Below are positions 46,458 through 55,500 of a stretch of 64,000 bases of DNA, piece by piece. Source of the DNA: Sphingomonas sp. IBVSS2 (GTDB lineage Bacteria; Pseudomonadota; Alphaproteobacteria; Sphingomonadales; Sphingomonadaceae); the NCBI RefSeq assembly GCF_002127225.1, contig NZ_NFUR01000002.1:186001-250000 (forward strand), read 5' to 3'. The notes under the pieces are model-generated. The model made no database searches and was not told where the DNA came from. It worked only from the letters and a program-made list of their open reading frames with translations. Position 1 is the first letter of the stretch; each line of letters starts with the position of its first letter. Both the position numbers and the translations under genes were made by a program.

Positions 46458-46697
46458 GACGGATCGGCGTTCAGGCTAAGCGCGTGGCTTGGCGTGCCGG
46501 AACACTTCGAACCAACCTCTTTCGTCACCCTGAACTTGTTTCAGGGTCCAACGTGCCACCGGCGATATCGCGGGTGGAGAATTGGATGCTGAAACAAGTT
46601 CAGCACGACGGAAGGGAGAGGCTTCGACATTGAACTTCCGTCCCTCGCTGCCGGGAACGGAAGGGACACAGCTGCATGTCGATTGGCCCCAGGGCGC
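46458..46697 (-). repeat. Dispersed ~235-bp repeat, copy 3 (inverted)
   Basis: This copy is the reverse complement of copies 1 and 2. It fills the entire gap between the stop codon of the 90-residue gene (46457) and that of cmk (46702). On the plus strand it runs GGATCGGCGTTCAGGCTAAG, CCTGAACTTGTTTCAGGGTC, then CTGAAACAAGTTCAGCACGA, and ends GATTGGCCCCAGGGCG. It matches copy 2 (10637-10873) closely along its whole length. Confidence 0.92.
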
Positions 46698-46701
46698 TGC
46701 G

Positions 46702-47340
46702 TCAGCCGGAAGCGCGGGTCGCGTTCGTCTTGCTCTCGACGATCGCGATCGCGCGCTGCACGGCGGCGTCGATCGAAAGGAAGCTGGTGTCGAGCAATGC
46801 GGCGTCGCTGGCCTGGGTCATCGGCGCCTCGGTGCGCTTGGAATCGCGCTCGTCGCGTGCCCGGATGTCCGCCAGCACCTTGTCGAGGCTGGTGAGCACG
46901 CCGTGCTTGCGGAGTTCCAGGTGCCGGCGCTGGGCGCGGATCATCGGCGTCGCCTTGACGAAGAGCTTCACGTCCGCGTCCGGCGCGATGACCGTGCCGA
47001 TGTCGCGCCCGTCGAGCACCGCGCCGCCGGGCTGGCGCGCGAACTTCTTCTGGCGGTTGAGCAGCGCGGCGCGCACCAGCGGGTGCGCGGACACGACGGA
47101 CGCGGCCTTGCCCACCTCGTCGGAGCGCAGCCAGGGATCGTCGAGCAGATAATCCTCGAAGCTGCAGGCCGAGACCGCGTCGGCTTCCCGCGCCGGATCC
47201 AGTTCCTCGCGCAGCACCGTGGCGGCGACGGCGCGATAGAGAAGGCCGGTATCGAGATGCGGCAGCCCGTAATGCTGCGCCAGGGCGCGCGCGATGGTGC
47301 CCTTACCAGAGGCTGCCGGTCCGTCGACTGCGATGATCAT
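46702..47340 (-). CDS. cmk: Cytidylate kinase
   Basis: This 212-residue enzyme phosphorylates (d)[23 protein letters not shown] contains the P-loop; [26 protein letters not shown] and [12 protein letters not shown] are family signatures. ATG 47340 is selected since MIIAVDG is the usual N-terminus; a GTG seven codons upstream is less likely. It lies 61 bp after the S33 hydrolase in the leftward operon beginning with aroA. Confidence 0.96.
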   Translation of the reverse strand: MIIAVDGPAASGKGTIARALAQHYGLPHLDTGLLYRAVAATVLREELDPAREADAVSACSFEDYLLDDPWLRSDEVGKAASVVSAHPLVRAALLNRQKKFARQPGGAVLDGRDIGTVIAPDADVKLFVKATPMIRAQRRHLELRKHGVLTSLDKVLADIRARDERDSKRTEAPMTQASDAALLDTSFLSIDAAVQRAIAIVESKTNATRASG

Positions 47341-47401
47341 ATGTCCGAGCGTTCGCGGCACATGCGCGCGCCGTCAAGCGATTCGGATGCAAAATTCGCG
47401 T

Positions 47402-48385
47402 TCAGGCGGCGTCGTGGCGTGCCATCCACGCGCGCAGCAGGGCGAGATAGGCTTCGGGTTGATCGGACAGGATCGAATGCGCCGATCCCGTCACTTCCCG
47501 GAACGTCGCGCCGGGCACGCGCGCGGCGAACTTCGCCACCGTCTCTGGCCGGGCCTCGTCATATTCGCCGCAGACGAACAAGGTGCGCGGGCCATCCAGC
47601 TTCGCGAGCAGAGACTCGCCGTCATAGTCCCTGAGCGTGCCGGTGGAGACGAACTCGGCCTTGCCCCACATGCGCTGGTAAAGCGTGTCGCCGGCATCGC
47701 GCGGCGCCCGGGCGCGATAGGCGGCGATGCCGTCGGCGCGCTGCGAGCGGATGACGTGGCGACGATAGAATTCCCAGGTCGCCGCATCGCAGGTCTGGGC
47801 CGGCGGCGGCGCGGCGGTGTCGCATTTCTCCAGCGTGGCGCGCGTATCGGCCGGCATCCGGGAGCGCAGGAGATCGGCGTCCGCGATCCAGCTCCTGGTG
47901 GACACCAGCGGCGACTGGACGATCAGGCTCGCCGTGCCCGGCCGCCGGCGCGCGCCATATTCGATCGCCAGCGTGCCGCCCCAGCTGCCGCCGCCGACGT
48001 GCCAGCGCGTGATGTCGAGCGCGTCGCGGATCCGGTCGATCTCGTCGACGAAGCGCGCGACGCGCCAGTTCCTCGGGGCGAGCGGCGCGTCCGAACGGCC
48101 GCTGTCGAGCTGATCCCACAGAATCACCGCGCGCTCGCGCGCCAGGGCAGTGAGCGGAAGCAGCCCCGAATGATCGCCGCCCGGGCCGCCATGGGCATAG
48201 ATCAGCGGCGGGCGCGGGCCCTTGAGGTCGCCGTTCACCCGCACATAGACGCTGCCTCCCTCGACCGGGACCGTCAGCTCCCGGTCGGGCTTGAACAGGA
48301 TCTCGTCGCGCAGCCTGGCCCAGGCCGGGACGGCCAGGGTGCCGGCAGCCATCCCGCCCAGAAAGGCGCGACGGCCGAGCTTCAT
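47402..48385 (-). CDS. Exported alpha/beta hydrolase, proline iminopeptidase-like (S33)
   Basis: This 327-residue protein starts MKLGRRAFLGGMAAGTLAVP, a Tat-type signal with twin arginines, so it is predicted to be exported folded. The hydrolase shows LIYAHGGPGGDHSG (oxyanion HGGPG, typical of S33), VGGGSWGGTLAIEYG (nucleophile GGSWGG) and GSAHSILSDQPEAYL (catalytic His). It probably removes N-terminal proline or related residues, or hydrolyses an ester. Its ATG overlaps the aroA stop (ATGA), placing it inside the aroA-cmk transcription unit, where such a gene is unusual. Confidence 0.88.
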   Translation of the reverse strand: MKLGRRAFLGGMAAGTLAVPAWARLRDEILFKPDRELTVPVEGGSVYVRVNGDLKGPRPPLIYAHGGPGGDHSGLLPLTALARERAVILWDQLDSGRSDAPLAPRNWRVARFVDEIDRIRDALDITRWHVGGGSWGGTLAIEYGARRRPGTASLIVQSPLVSTRSWIADADLLRSRMPADTRATLEKCDTAAPPPAQTCDAATWEFYRRHVIRSQRADGIAAYRARAPRDAGDTLYQRMWGKAEFVSTGTLRDYDGESLLAKLDGPRTLFVCGEYDEARPETVAKFAARVPGATFREVTGSAHSILSDQPEAYLALLRAWMARHDAA

Positions 48386-49719
48386 GCGACGAGGCTGTCG
48401 AGCACGTCGAAAAAGCCGGGATAGCTGGTCTGCACCGGCGCGATGTCGTCGATGGCGATGGGCGCCGCGGCGGCGAGGCCGGCGACCGCCATGCTCATCG
48501 CGATGCGGTGGTCGAGCCTCGTGACCGCAGCGCCGCCGCCCGGGATCGGCGCGCCGCCCGTGCCGGTGACGGCAAGCCCGTCCTCGAATTCCTCCAGCAC
48601 GACGCCATTGGCTTCGAGCGCCGCGCGCATCGTCGCGATCCGGTCCGATTCCTTGACGCGCAGCTCGTGCGCGCCACGCGCCACCGTCCGCCCTTCGGCG
48701 ACCGAGGCGGCGACGAACAGGATCGGATATTCGTCGATCATGCTGGGAGCGAGCTCGGGCGGCACTTCGATCGCCTTCAGCGGGGCATGGCGCACGCGCA
48801 GGTCGGCGACCGGCTCGCCGCCCACTTCGCGCGGGTCGAGCGCCTCGATCGACGCGCCCATCATCCGCAGCGCCTGGATCAGGCCGGTGCGGGTCGGGTT
48901 CATGCAGACATTGGCGATGGTGACGTCCGATCCGGGCACGATCGACGCGGCGACCATCCAGAAGCCGGCGGAGGAGGGGTCGCCCGGGACCACGATGTGC
49001 TGGGGCTTCAGTTCCGCCTCGCCGCGGATCGAGATGATCTTGCCCTCGGGGCCGTCCTCCACGGTCAGCTCGGCGCCGAAGCCGCGCAGCATCCGCTCGC
49101 TATGATCGCGAGTCGGCACCGGCTCGATCACGCGGGTGATGCCCGGCGTGTTGAGCCCGGCGAGCAGCACCGCCGACTTCACCTGGGCGGAGGCCACCGG
49201 CAGCGTGTAGGTGATCGGCACGGCCGGGCTGATCCCCTTCAGCATCAGCGGCAGGGTCTGGGTCCCCCTGGCACCCGGGCTGGCGGTGATCTCCGCGCCC
49301 ATCTGGCCGAGCGGTTCGATCGCGCGGCCCATCGGGCGGCCGGAGAGCGAGGCGTCGCCGGTGAAGGTCACCGTGATCGGATGGCTGGCGACCAGGCCCA
49401 TCAGCAGCCGGGTCGACGTGCCCGAATTGCCCATGTCGAGCGCGGTCTCGGGCTGGAGCAGGCCGCCGACGCCGACGCCGCTGACCGTCCATGCGCCATC
49501 GTCGCCGCGCGTGATGGTCGCGCCCATCGCGCGCATCGCCGCGGCGGTGGCGAGCACGTCCTCGCCCTCGAGCAGTCCCTCGATCCGGCTTTCGCCGACG
49601 GCGAGCGCCGAGAACATCAGCGAGCGATGGCTGATCGATTTGTCGCCGGGAACGGTGACGCGGCCCTTCAGGGGACCACGGGCGGAGATGCCGAGCGGGC
49701 GGGGAGGAGAGGCAGACAT
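48382..49719 (-). CDS. aroA: 5-enolpyruvylshikimate-3-phosphate synthase
   Basis: This 445-residue shikimate-pathway enzyme joins PEP to shikimate 3-phosphate. PGDKSISHRSLMFSALAVGE and MGNSGTSTRLLMGLVASHPI are N-terminal signatures; SAQVKSAVLLAGLNTPGITR, DPSSAGFWMVAAS and APSMIDEYPILFVAAS are typical of the class II (CP4-like) sequence type, as is LDHRIAMSMAVAGL. The residue equivalent to CP4 Ala100 / E. coli Gly96 appears to be Gly (GNSGTS). It starts the leftward aroA-S33 hydrolase-cmk operon. Confidence 0.97.
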   Translation of the reverse strand: MSASPPRPLGISARGPLKGRVTVPGDKSISHRSLMFSALAVGESRIEGLLEGEDVLATAAAMRAMGATITRGDDGAWTVSGVGVGGLLQPETALDMGNSGTSTRLLMGLVASHPITVTFTGDASLSGRPMGRAIEPLGQMGAEITASPGARGTQTLPLMLKGISPAVPITYTLPVASAQVKSAVLLAGLNTPGITRVIEPVPTRDHSERMLRGFGAELTVEDGPEGKIISIRGEAELKPQHIVVPGDPSSAGFWMVAASIVPGSDVTIANVCMNPTRTGLIQALRMMGASIEALDPREVGGEPVADLRVRHAPLKAIEVPPELAPSMIDEYPILFVAASVAEGRTVARGAHELRVKESDRIATMRAALEANGVVLEEFEDGLAVTGTGGAPIPGGGAAVTRLDHRIAMSMAVAGLAAAAPIAIDDIAPVQTSYPGFFDVLDSLVA

Positions 49720-49820
49720 GACGCCCGGCTTTGACAGCGCCCTTGCAGCATGGCAAGGCGCCTCCCACTTTCCGGGACCTGTTCCCGAAATCCAAGATTT
49801 GAAAGGCGAAGAGGCAACAC

Positions 49821-50138
49821 ATGGTGAAGCCCGAATGGGGCACGAAGCGCGCGTGCCCGAAGTGCGGAACGCGCTTCTATGATCTGACCAAGGACGAGCC
49901 GGTGACCTGCATCAGCTGCGGGTTTGCCTGGGATCCGGAGCCGATCCTCAAGTCCAAGCAGCCGCTGCCTTTCGAGGCGGTGAAGACCGAGAAGCCCGAG
50001 GCGGAGGATTCCGATCTGGGTGACGAGGATCTGGACATCGGCGACGACGACGAGGAGCCCTCGGCGGACGATGACGTCGATCTGGGCGGCGACGACGATC
50101 TGGGCGTCGAGACCGGCGGCGACGACGAAGAACAATAA
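49821..50138 (+). CDS. TIGR02300 / FYDLN acid-domain protein
   Basis: This 105-residue protein begins KPEWGTKRACPKCGTRFYDL with a CxxC and the family's FYDL motif, then CISCGF giving a second CxxC, likely a zinc ribbon. The C-terminal half is very acidic (DLGDEDLDIGDDDEEPSADD). The family is widespread in alphaproteobacteria but has no established function. It diverges from aroA and precedes tRNA-Ala. Confidence 0.92.
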   Translation: MVKPEWGTKRACPKCGTRFYDLTKDEPVTCISCGFAWDPEPILKSKQPLPFEAVKTEKPEAEDSDLGDEDLDIGDDDEEPSADDDVDLGGDDDLGVETGGDDEEQ

Positions 50139-50220
50139 TTCGGGGAAATTGGCAGGGACCGAAAAAAGGTCCTTGCCAGACCCGCGGAGCCCTTCTAGAG
50201 GGCCCGTCTTCCCGGGGTTT

Positions 50221-50296
50221 GGGGCCGTAGCTCAGCTGGGAGAGCGTCGCAATGGCATTGCGAAGGTCAGGGGTTCGATCCCCCTCGGCTCCACCA
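50221..50296 (+). tRNA. tRNA-Ala (anticodon GGC)
   Basis: The acceptor stem pairs GGGGCCG with CGGCTCC (one G-U). The D arm is GCTCAGCTGGGAGAGC, and the anticodon stem TCGCA/TGCGA encloses ATGGCAT, giving anticodon GGC. The T arm is AGGGGTTCGATCCCCCT. The 3' CCA is encoded. It lies 82 bp after the TIGR02300 gene. Confidence 0.98.
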
Positions 50297-50434
50297 TTCC
50301 CCCCGTCCGCGGCAATGCGGACCATTCCAGTTCCAGCCAGCTCGTAGCGGCGCGACCGGCGACCGAAATGGTCGTGCGCGTCCCGATGGGGCGCGTCGCC
50401 ATCTTCGATACGTGCCGGTAACGGGCGTGGCGCT

Positions 50435-51085
50435 TCAGGCCACGCGGCTGAGCTGCTTCTGCTGCGTCTGTGCGAGTGCCTGGGCGAGGGCGCCGATAAG
50501 CGGCAGCGCCTGCCGGGTCGCTTCTTCGTCGGTGCGGCCAAGCAGTCGCGAGGTTTCGGCGAGACCGAGCGTGATCGCGACGATCTCCCGCGCGCTGCGT
50601 TGCGGATCCTGGTGGAAATCGCGGGCGCGCCGCGCGCCGAGATAGCCGGCGAGGGTGGTGCTCAGCGGATCGAGAAACTCGCGTTCGAAGGCATTGCGCA
50701 GTTCGGGGCGATCATTGCCGTGGCGGACCAATGCCAGGTGAAGGTCGAAGAAGCCGGGGCTGGCGAACAACCCCAGCAAATCCCGCATGAACCGCGTCAG
50801 TCCCGCGTGCAGCTGCCGTTCGGCCGGAGGGGCGGGCGGCATCTGCGCCTTCAGTTGCCGAAGCGCCTGGTGAACGACTCCCGCGAACAGGTCGTCCACA
50901 TTGGCGAAGTGGTTGTAGATCGTCCGGCGCGTCAGCTGCGCCTCGCGGGCGACATGTTCGAAGGTGACACCGGAAACGCCGTGGCGCGCGAACAGGATGC
51001 GGCCCGCGAGCAGGATCGCGGCACGGTTGTCGCGCCGGCTGCGGGGTGCCGAAGTCCCTGCATCCCTGTCCCCGACAATGAACAT
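50435..51085 (-). CDS. TetR-family transcriptional regulator
   Basis: This 216-residue protein has an N-terminal TetR HTH: RAAILLAGRILFARHGVSGV, FEHVAREAQLTRRTIYNHF and a helical C-terminal ligand-binding domain with a TetR_C_7-like pattern. AAGGGGA lies 6 nt before ATG 51085; a short frame extension upstream is unlikely. It diverges from the glycosyltransferase gene, whose control it may exert from the 192-bp shared gap. Confidence 0.92.
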   Translation of the reverse strand: MFIVGDRDAGTSAPRSRRDNRAAILLAGRILFARHGVSGVTFEHVAREAQLTRRTIYNHFANVDDLFAGVVHQALRQLKAQMPPAPPAERQLHAGLTRFMRDLLGLFASPGFFDLHLALVRHGNDRPELRNAFEREFLDPLSTTLAGYLGARRARDFHQDPQRSAREIVAITLGLAETSRLLGRTDEEATRQALPLIGALAQALAQTQQKQLSRVA

Positions 51086-51277
51086 TGCTGTCCCCTTCTC
51101 AACGCTGGTCGTGCCCATGCGCAATCAGGGCCGCCGATGCCGCATCGGCTGCGACCGAAGCCGTCCGTCCCGCGACGGGGCCGGGGATTGCACGCCTCTG
51201 GGAAGGAATGGCGGCTGTGCGGCGATGCCCGGTCGCGGCTAGGATGCTCGATTGCTCTGGTTCGCCCGGGAGATTGC

Positions 51278-52453
51278 ATGCGATTGCTGGCCACCTGGGA
51301 GCTGGGACTGGGATATGGCCATGTCGCGACGCTCGCGCCGATCGGCCGTGCGTTGCGCAAGGGCGGGCACCATCTGACATTGGCGGCACGTACGCCGCAG
51401 ACGGCGCTGCGGCTCGAGCGCGATGCATTCGACCTGGTGGTGCAGGGGCCGCGCTTTGCCGGTTCCGCGCCCCGGGGCGAGACGCTGACCTATGGCCAGG
51501 TGATCGCCGCGGGCGGGCTGACCGATGCGGCGGGCGCGATTCCGCTGGTGCGGCAATGGCTGGATGCCTTCGAACGCATCCAGCCGGTCCTGGTCCTGGC
51601 CGAGCATGCGCCCCTGTCGCTGCTGGCGGCGCATATTGCCGGGCTCCCCGCGCGGAGGCTGGGGCCGACCTTCGTGGCGCCCCGCGCGCGTGACGCGGGT
51701 GCGAGCCTGCAGCCCTGGGCCGGCCACGACGCTGCCGAGCTGGCGGCAGCGCAGCGGCCGGCGGACCAGGCGGTCCGGGAGGTTTGCCGCCATTTCGGCG
51801 CACCCGAGCCCGCCGGACTCGGCGCGTTGCTCGCGGGCGCGCCGCTCCATTCGCTGGCCTGGGCCGAACTCGACCATTACGGGCCGGACGCGACGGGCTT
51901 CTATTACGGTCCGCTGATCGGCATCGAGGCGGATGCCCATCCCGAATGGCCCCGGGGCGCGGGGCCGCGGACGCTCGTCTATCTGCCGTTCGACCGCCCC
52001 GGCAGCGCGATCGTCGCGCGGGCGCTGGGCGGACTGGGCTGGCCCGTGCTCTGGCATTCGGCGGTCCCGCCCGGCGAGGCGCTGCCCGCCAACATCCTGT
52101 TCAGCGCCGCGCCCGTCGATCTTGCGGCGGCGGGGCGCGAAGCGGCGCTCTATGTCGGTCGCGGCGGTTACGGAGCCTCGGCGAAGATGCTCGCTACGGG
52201 CGTGCCGCAGCTTCTCCTGCCCGATACGCTGGAATCGCTGCTGCTCACCTATCGGCTGCGTCTTGCCGGCGTGGCGCGGTCGCAGGCCGTGTCCGCCGGT
52301 GCCGACGCCGTGCGGGAGGCGCTGTGCCGTGCCGCGGGCGACGATCGTATGCGCCACCGGGCTGCCCGGGTGGCGGCGCGCCATGGCAACTATTCGGCCG
52401 CCGTGATGACCGAACTGCTGGTCCAGGGCATCCTGGCCGGCATGCCGGGGTGA
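51278..52453 (+). CDS. GT-B glycosyltransferase-like protein (GT1/YjiC type)
   Basis: This 391-residue protein begins MRLLATWELGLGYGHVATLA, where GLGYGH matches the acceptor-side glycine/histidine motif of GT1 enzymes, and shows a donor-binding-like region RGGYGASAKMLATGVPQLLLP with the LLPDTLESLL segment similar to UDP-sugar-binding motifs. It would transfer a sugar to an unknown acceptor. The long open frame upstream is rejected. It diverges from tetR and ends 138 bp before the giant autotransporter. Confidence 0.85.
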   Translation: MRLLATWELGLGYGHVATLAPIGRALRKGGHHLTLAARTPQTALRLERDAFDLVVQGPRFAGSAPRGETLTYGQVIAAGGLTDAAGAIPLVRQWLDAFERIQPVLVLAEHAPLSLLAAHIAGLPARRLGPTFVAPRARDAGASLQPWAGHDAAELAAAQRPADQAVREVCRHFGAPEPAGLGALLAGAPLHSLAWAELDHYGPDATGFYYGPLIGIEADAHPEWPRGAGPRTLVYLPFDRPGSAIVARALGGLGWPVLWHSAVPPGEALPANILFSAAPVDLAAAGREAALYVGRGGYGASAKMLATGVPQLLLPDTLESLLLTYRLRLAGVARSQAVSAGADAVREALCRAAGDDRMRHRAARVAARHGNYSAAVMTELLVQGILAGMPG

Positions 52454-52591
52454 AAACTGCACAACCGCGTGAAGTTGCATTCCGCTGTGCAATTAAAGGG
52501 TTGGAACTCCTCTTCGAACATCGGCACCTGCCCTTGCTGTTCACGCTGGCGCGCACATCCGGGCCGGCACTTCCGGCATTGGAGCAGCATC

Positions 52592-55500
52592 ATGGCGCGT
52601 ACTGCGTTTCCCACTCGTATCTCGATTCTTCCCGGTACCAGGGGCCGCACCGCGTTGTTCGTGAGCGCGGCGACGCTGGCGATCGCGCTTTCCTCGACGG
52701 CGGCGCGCGCCCAGTGCGCGGGCGAAGGCGCGCAGGTCGTCTGCACGGGCACGTCCGCACCCTTCGTCATGACCGTGGCGAGCGGCACCGTCACCGTGCA
52801 GCCCGGCGCGACCGTGGGCAGCCAGACCACCGAGGGCCCGGCGCTTCGCTTCGATGTCGGCGGCAAGCTGATCGTCGAAGGCGGGGTGTTTTCCCAGGGC
52901 CCCGCGGTCCTGCTCGCGGACGCGGTGGACCTCAATGTGAAGATCGGCAAATCGGGCACGCTTTCGGGCGGCAACGCCCTGCGCCAGGGCGACGACAGCG
53001 GCGCCTTCATCGCGCTCGACAATAGCGGCCTGGTGCGCGGCACCGACGGCACGGCGGTGCGCGCGCGCTCGGCCGTGCTGGACCTGCGCAACCGCGGCAC
53101 CGGCCGCATCGAAGGCGGCGTGGACGTCTATGAGGTCCAGGGAGCAAATGCCGGCACGATCGAGGCGGGCGAGGTTTCGGCGATCCGTGCCCAGTATCTC
53201 GACATCGACAATAGCGGCACCATCGCGAACGGCTCGGCTACCGAAGCGACCGTCGCCGTCGCCCAGGGTGCCATCCGCAATCGGGGCCTGATCGAGGCGC
53301 GCGGTGCCGCGCCGGCGATTTCGGCGGCGGATCTGGAGCTTCGGAACCAGGCCGGCGGCGTGATCCGCAGCGCCGGCGACACCGCGATCCGGGTCACGGA
53401 GCAGGCGGTCATCGAGAATGCCGGCCGGATCGACGGCGGTGTCACGCTCGGCCAATATGGCGATCGCTTCTACCAGCGCATCGGCGGCAGCGTGGCCGGG
53501 AACATCGCGATGGGCGATGGCGACGACCAGTTCTGGCGCGAGGGCAACGCGACCGGCGTTGCCGGCATGCCGGGCGGCGCGCTCGACGGCGGCGACGGCA
53601 TCGACATCTATGGCATCCGCATGACCGGCTCGGGGACGATCGCCTTCGGGAACCTGCCGACGGGGTTCGAGCGCTATGGGCTCGACCTGTGCGGTTGCGA
53701 TCTCGACGTGACCATCGCCGCGGAGAACCTGACCGGCGCGCTCAACGTGTCCGGCCCGGGGGTCGTCACCAACCTGGCCGACTTTACCTATGCCGGATCG
53801 GACGCGGGCCTCAGGCTGAGGGCCTATAATGGGTCCGGCAACGGCGGGACGTTGACCGTCACCAATCGCGGCGCGCTACGCTTCACCGGCGTGTCGGCTC
53901 CCGAGAGCGGCCCGCCGGTCGCGCTGATCGATGCCAACGACTTTCTTACCGCCTTCGTCAACGACACGGGCGGCACCATCAACTTGTCCGGCGAGGCGAT
54001 CTACGGCATCCGCACGGCGGGCCGCAATTCCGCCGACAGCGCCCATGGCTTCATCAACCGCGGGTCTATCCATGCCGAGGGGCTCGTGTCCACTGCGGTC
54101 GCCGTGTCCGGCTCGGGCTATAACAGCGGCACGATCTCGAGCGCGGTGGAAGGTGGGGTCGCCCTGAGCCTGGAGGGAGCTTCCGGCCGGTTCGTCAACG
54201 ACACCGGCGGCGTGATCCGCGGCGATCAGGCGGTGAGCATGCAACATGGCGCGAGCCTGACGAACCGCGGCACGATCGTCGCGACCGGCGAGAACGCCGC
54301 CGTCTCCGGCTACAGCACGCAATATTCTCGCGCTGCCAGGCTGATCAACGAGGGGGAGATCCGCGCGGGCGAAGGTGCCGCCGTCGGGCTGTATAGCGAG
54401 GCGCCCTATGGTGCGCAGGTCGCGAACAAGGGCACGATCGTGGGCGACGTCGTGCTGGGCGGTTCGGGCAAGGACATGCTGTGGCTGGCCGAGGGCAGCT
54501 CGCTGCAGGGCAATGTCTCGACCGGCAATGGCGACGACAAGCTGGTCGTCGACCTGAAGCGCCTTGGCCAGGACGGCAGCGTCAACACCGGCGGCCTGGT
54601 GACCGGAGCGGTCGACATGGGCGCCGGCAACAATGTGTTGCAGGCCCGGGCCGGCGAGAGCCAGGCGTTCTCGGTGCTGCGGGGGAATGCCGCGGGCTTC
54701 GCGGGCGGCACGATCTACGAGGCTGCGGGGGCCGGCACGGTGCTGACGCTGCAGGGGCCGGCCGACGGCAGCGGCGGCCATTACAGCTATGACGGATTGC
54801 TGCGCGTGGCCGGCGACGGCCGGGTCGTACTGAACATGAACTTCAACAATGGGGGGTATGATCGTCCGTCGATCATCGTCGAGCAGGACTCGACGAGCAG
54901 CGTGTTCGGCGAGGAAGGGCGGGGCCTCGACCTGGTGATCGCCGGCGCCGTCAACGGCGGCACGGCGGGCATCGCGGTCGACGCGACCCATGCCCGCCGC
55001 GTCGAGCTGCTCGCGCAGAGCGGCTATATCGGCATCACCGGCGGCACCGCGCTGAAGACCGGCGCCGGCACCGAAGTGCTGATCTCGGCGAGCTCCAACC
55101 TGCGCAAGATGGGCAATGCCTATGGCGTGCTGCTCGAGGCCGAGGGCAGCACGATCACCAATCGTGCCTCGATCTGGGAAGATTCGAAGGACGCCTCGAC
55201 CGGCAATTTCGGGCTCGGCGTGGATCTTCGGTACGGCATGTTCACCAACGATCGCGGCAATCTGGGCGTCGGCCGGGTCAGCATGCAGGGCACCGGCATC
55301 CGGATGGAGGATTCGGTAGTCGACAACAGCGGCGACATCGTCAGCGCCCATGGCAATGCGATCGAGACGGTCGGCTATGGCGTCAATCGCATCGTCAATC
55401 GTGCGGTGGGCACGATCCAGGGGCATGCGACGGACAATGCCGCCGGCACCGCGGGCGCCGCGATCGTCGGCGGCAATGCGGACGACATCGTCGAGAATGC

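Noticed and set aside
50159..50186. Intrinsic terminator after the TIGR02300 gene
   Set aside because: GGCAGGGACC/GGTCCTTGCC can form a hairpin, but no T-run follows and it may be part of the tRNA-Ala leader; evidence too weak to list.
50600..51277. N-terminal extension of the glycosyltransferase by 226 codons
   Set aside because: The open frame upstream of 51278 lies opposite the tetR gene and has no protein-like character; MRLLATWELGLGYGH is the natural start of the GT-B fold.
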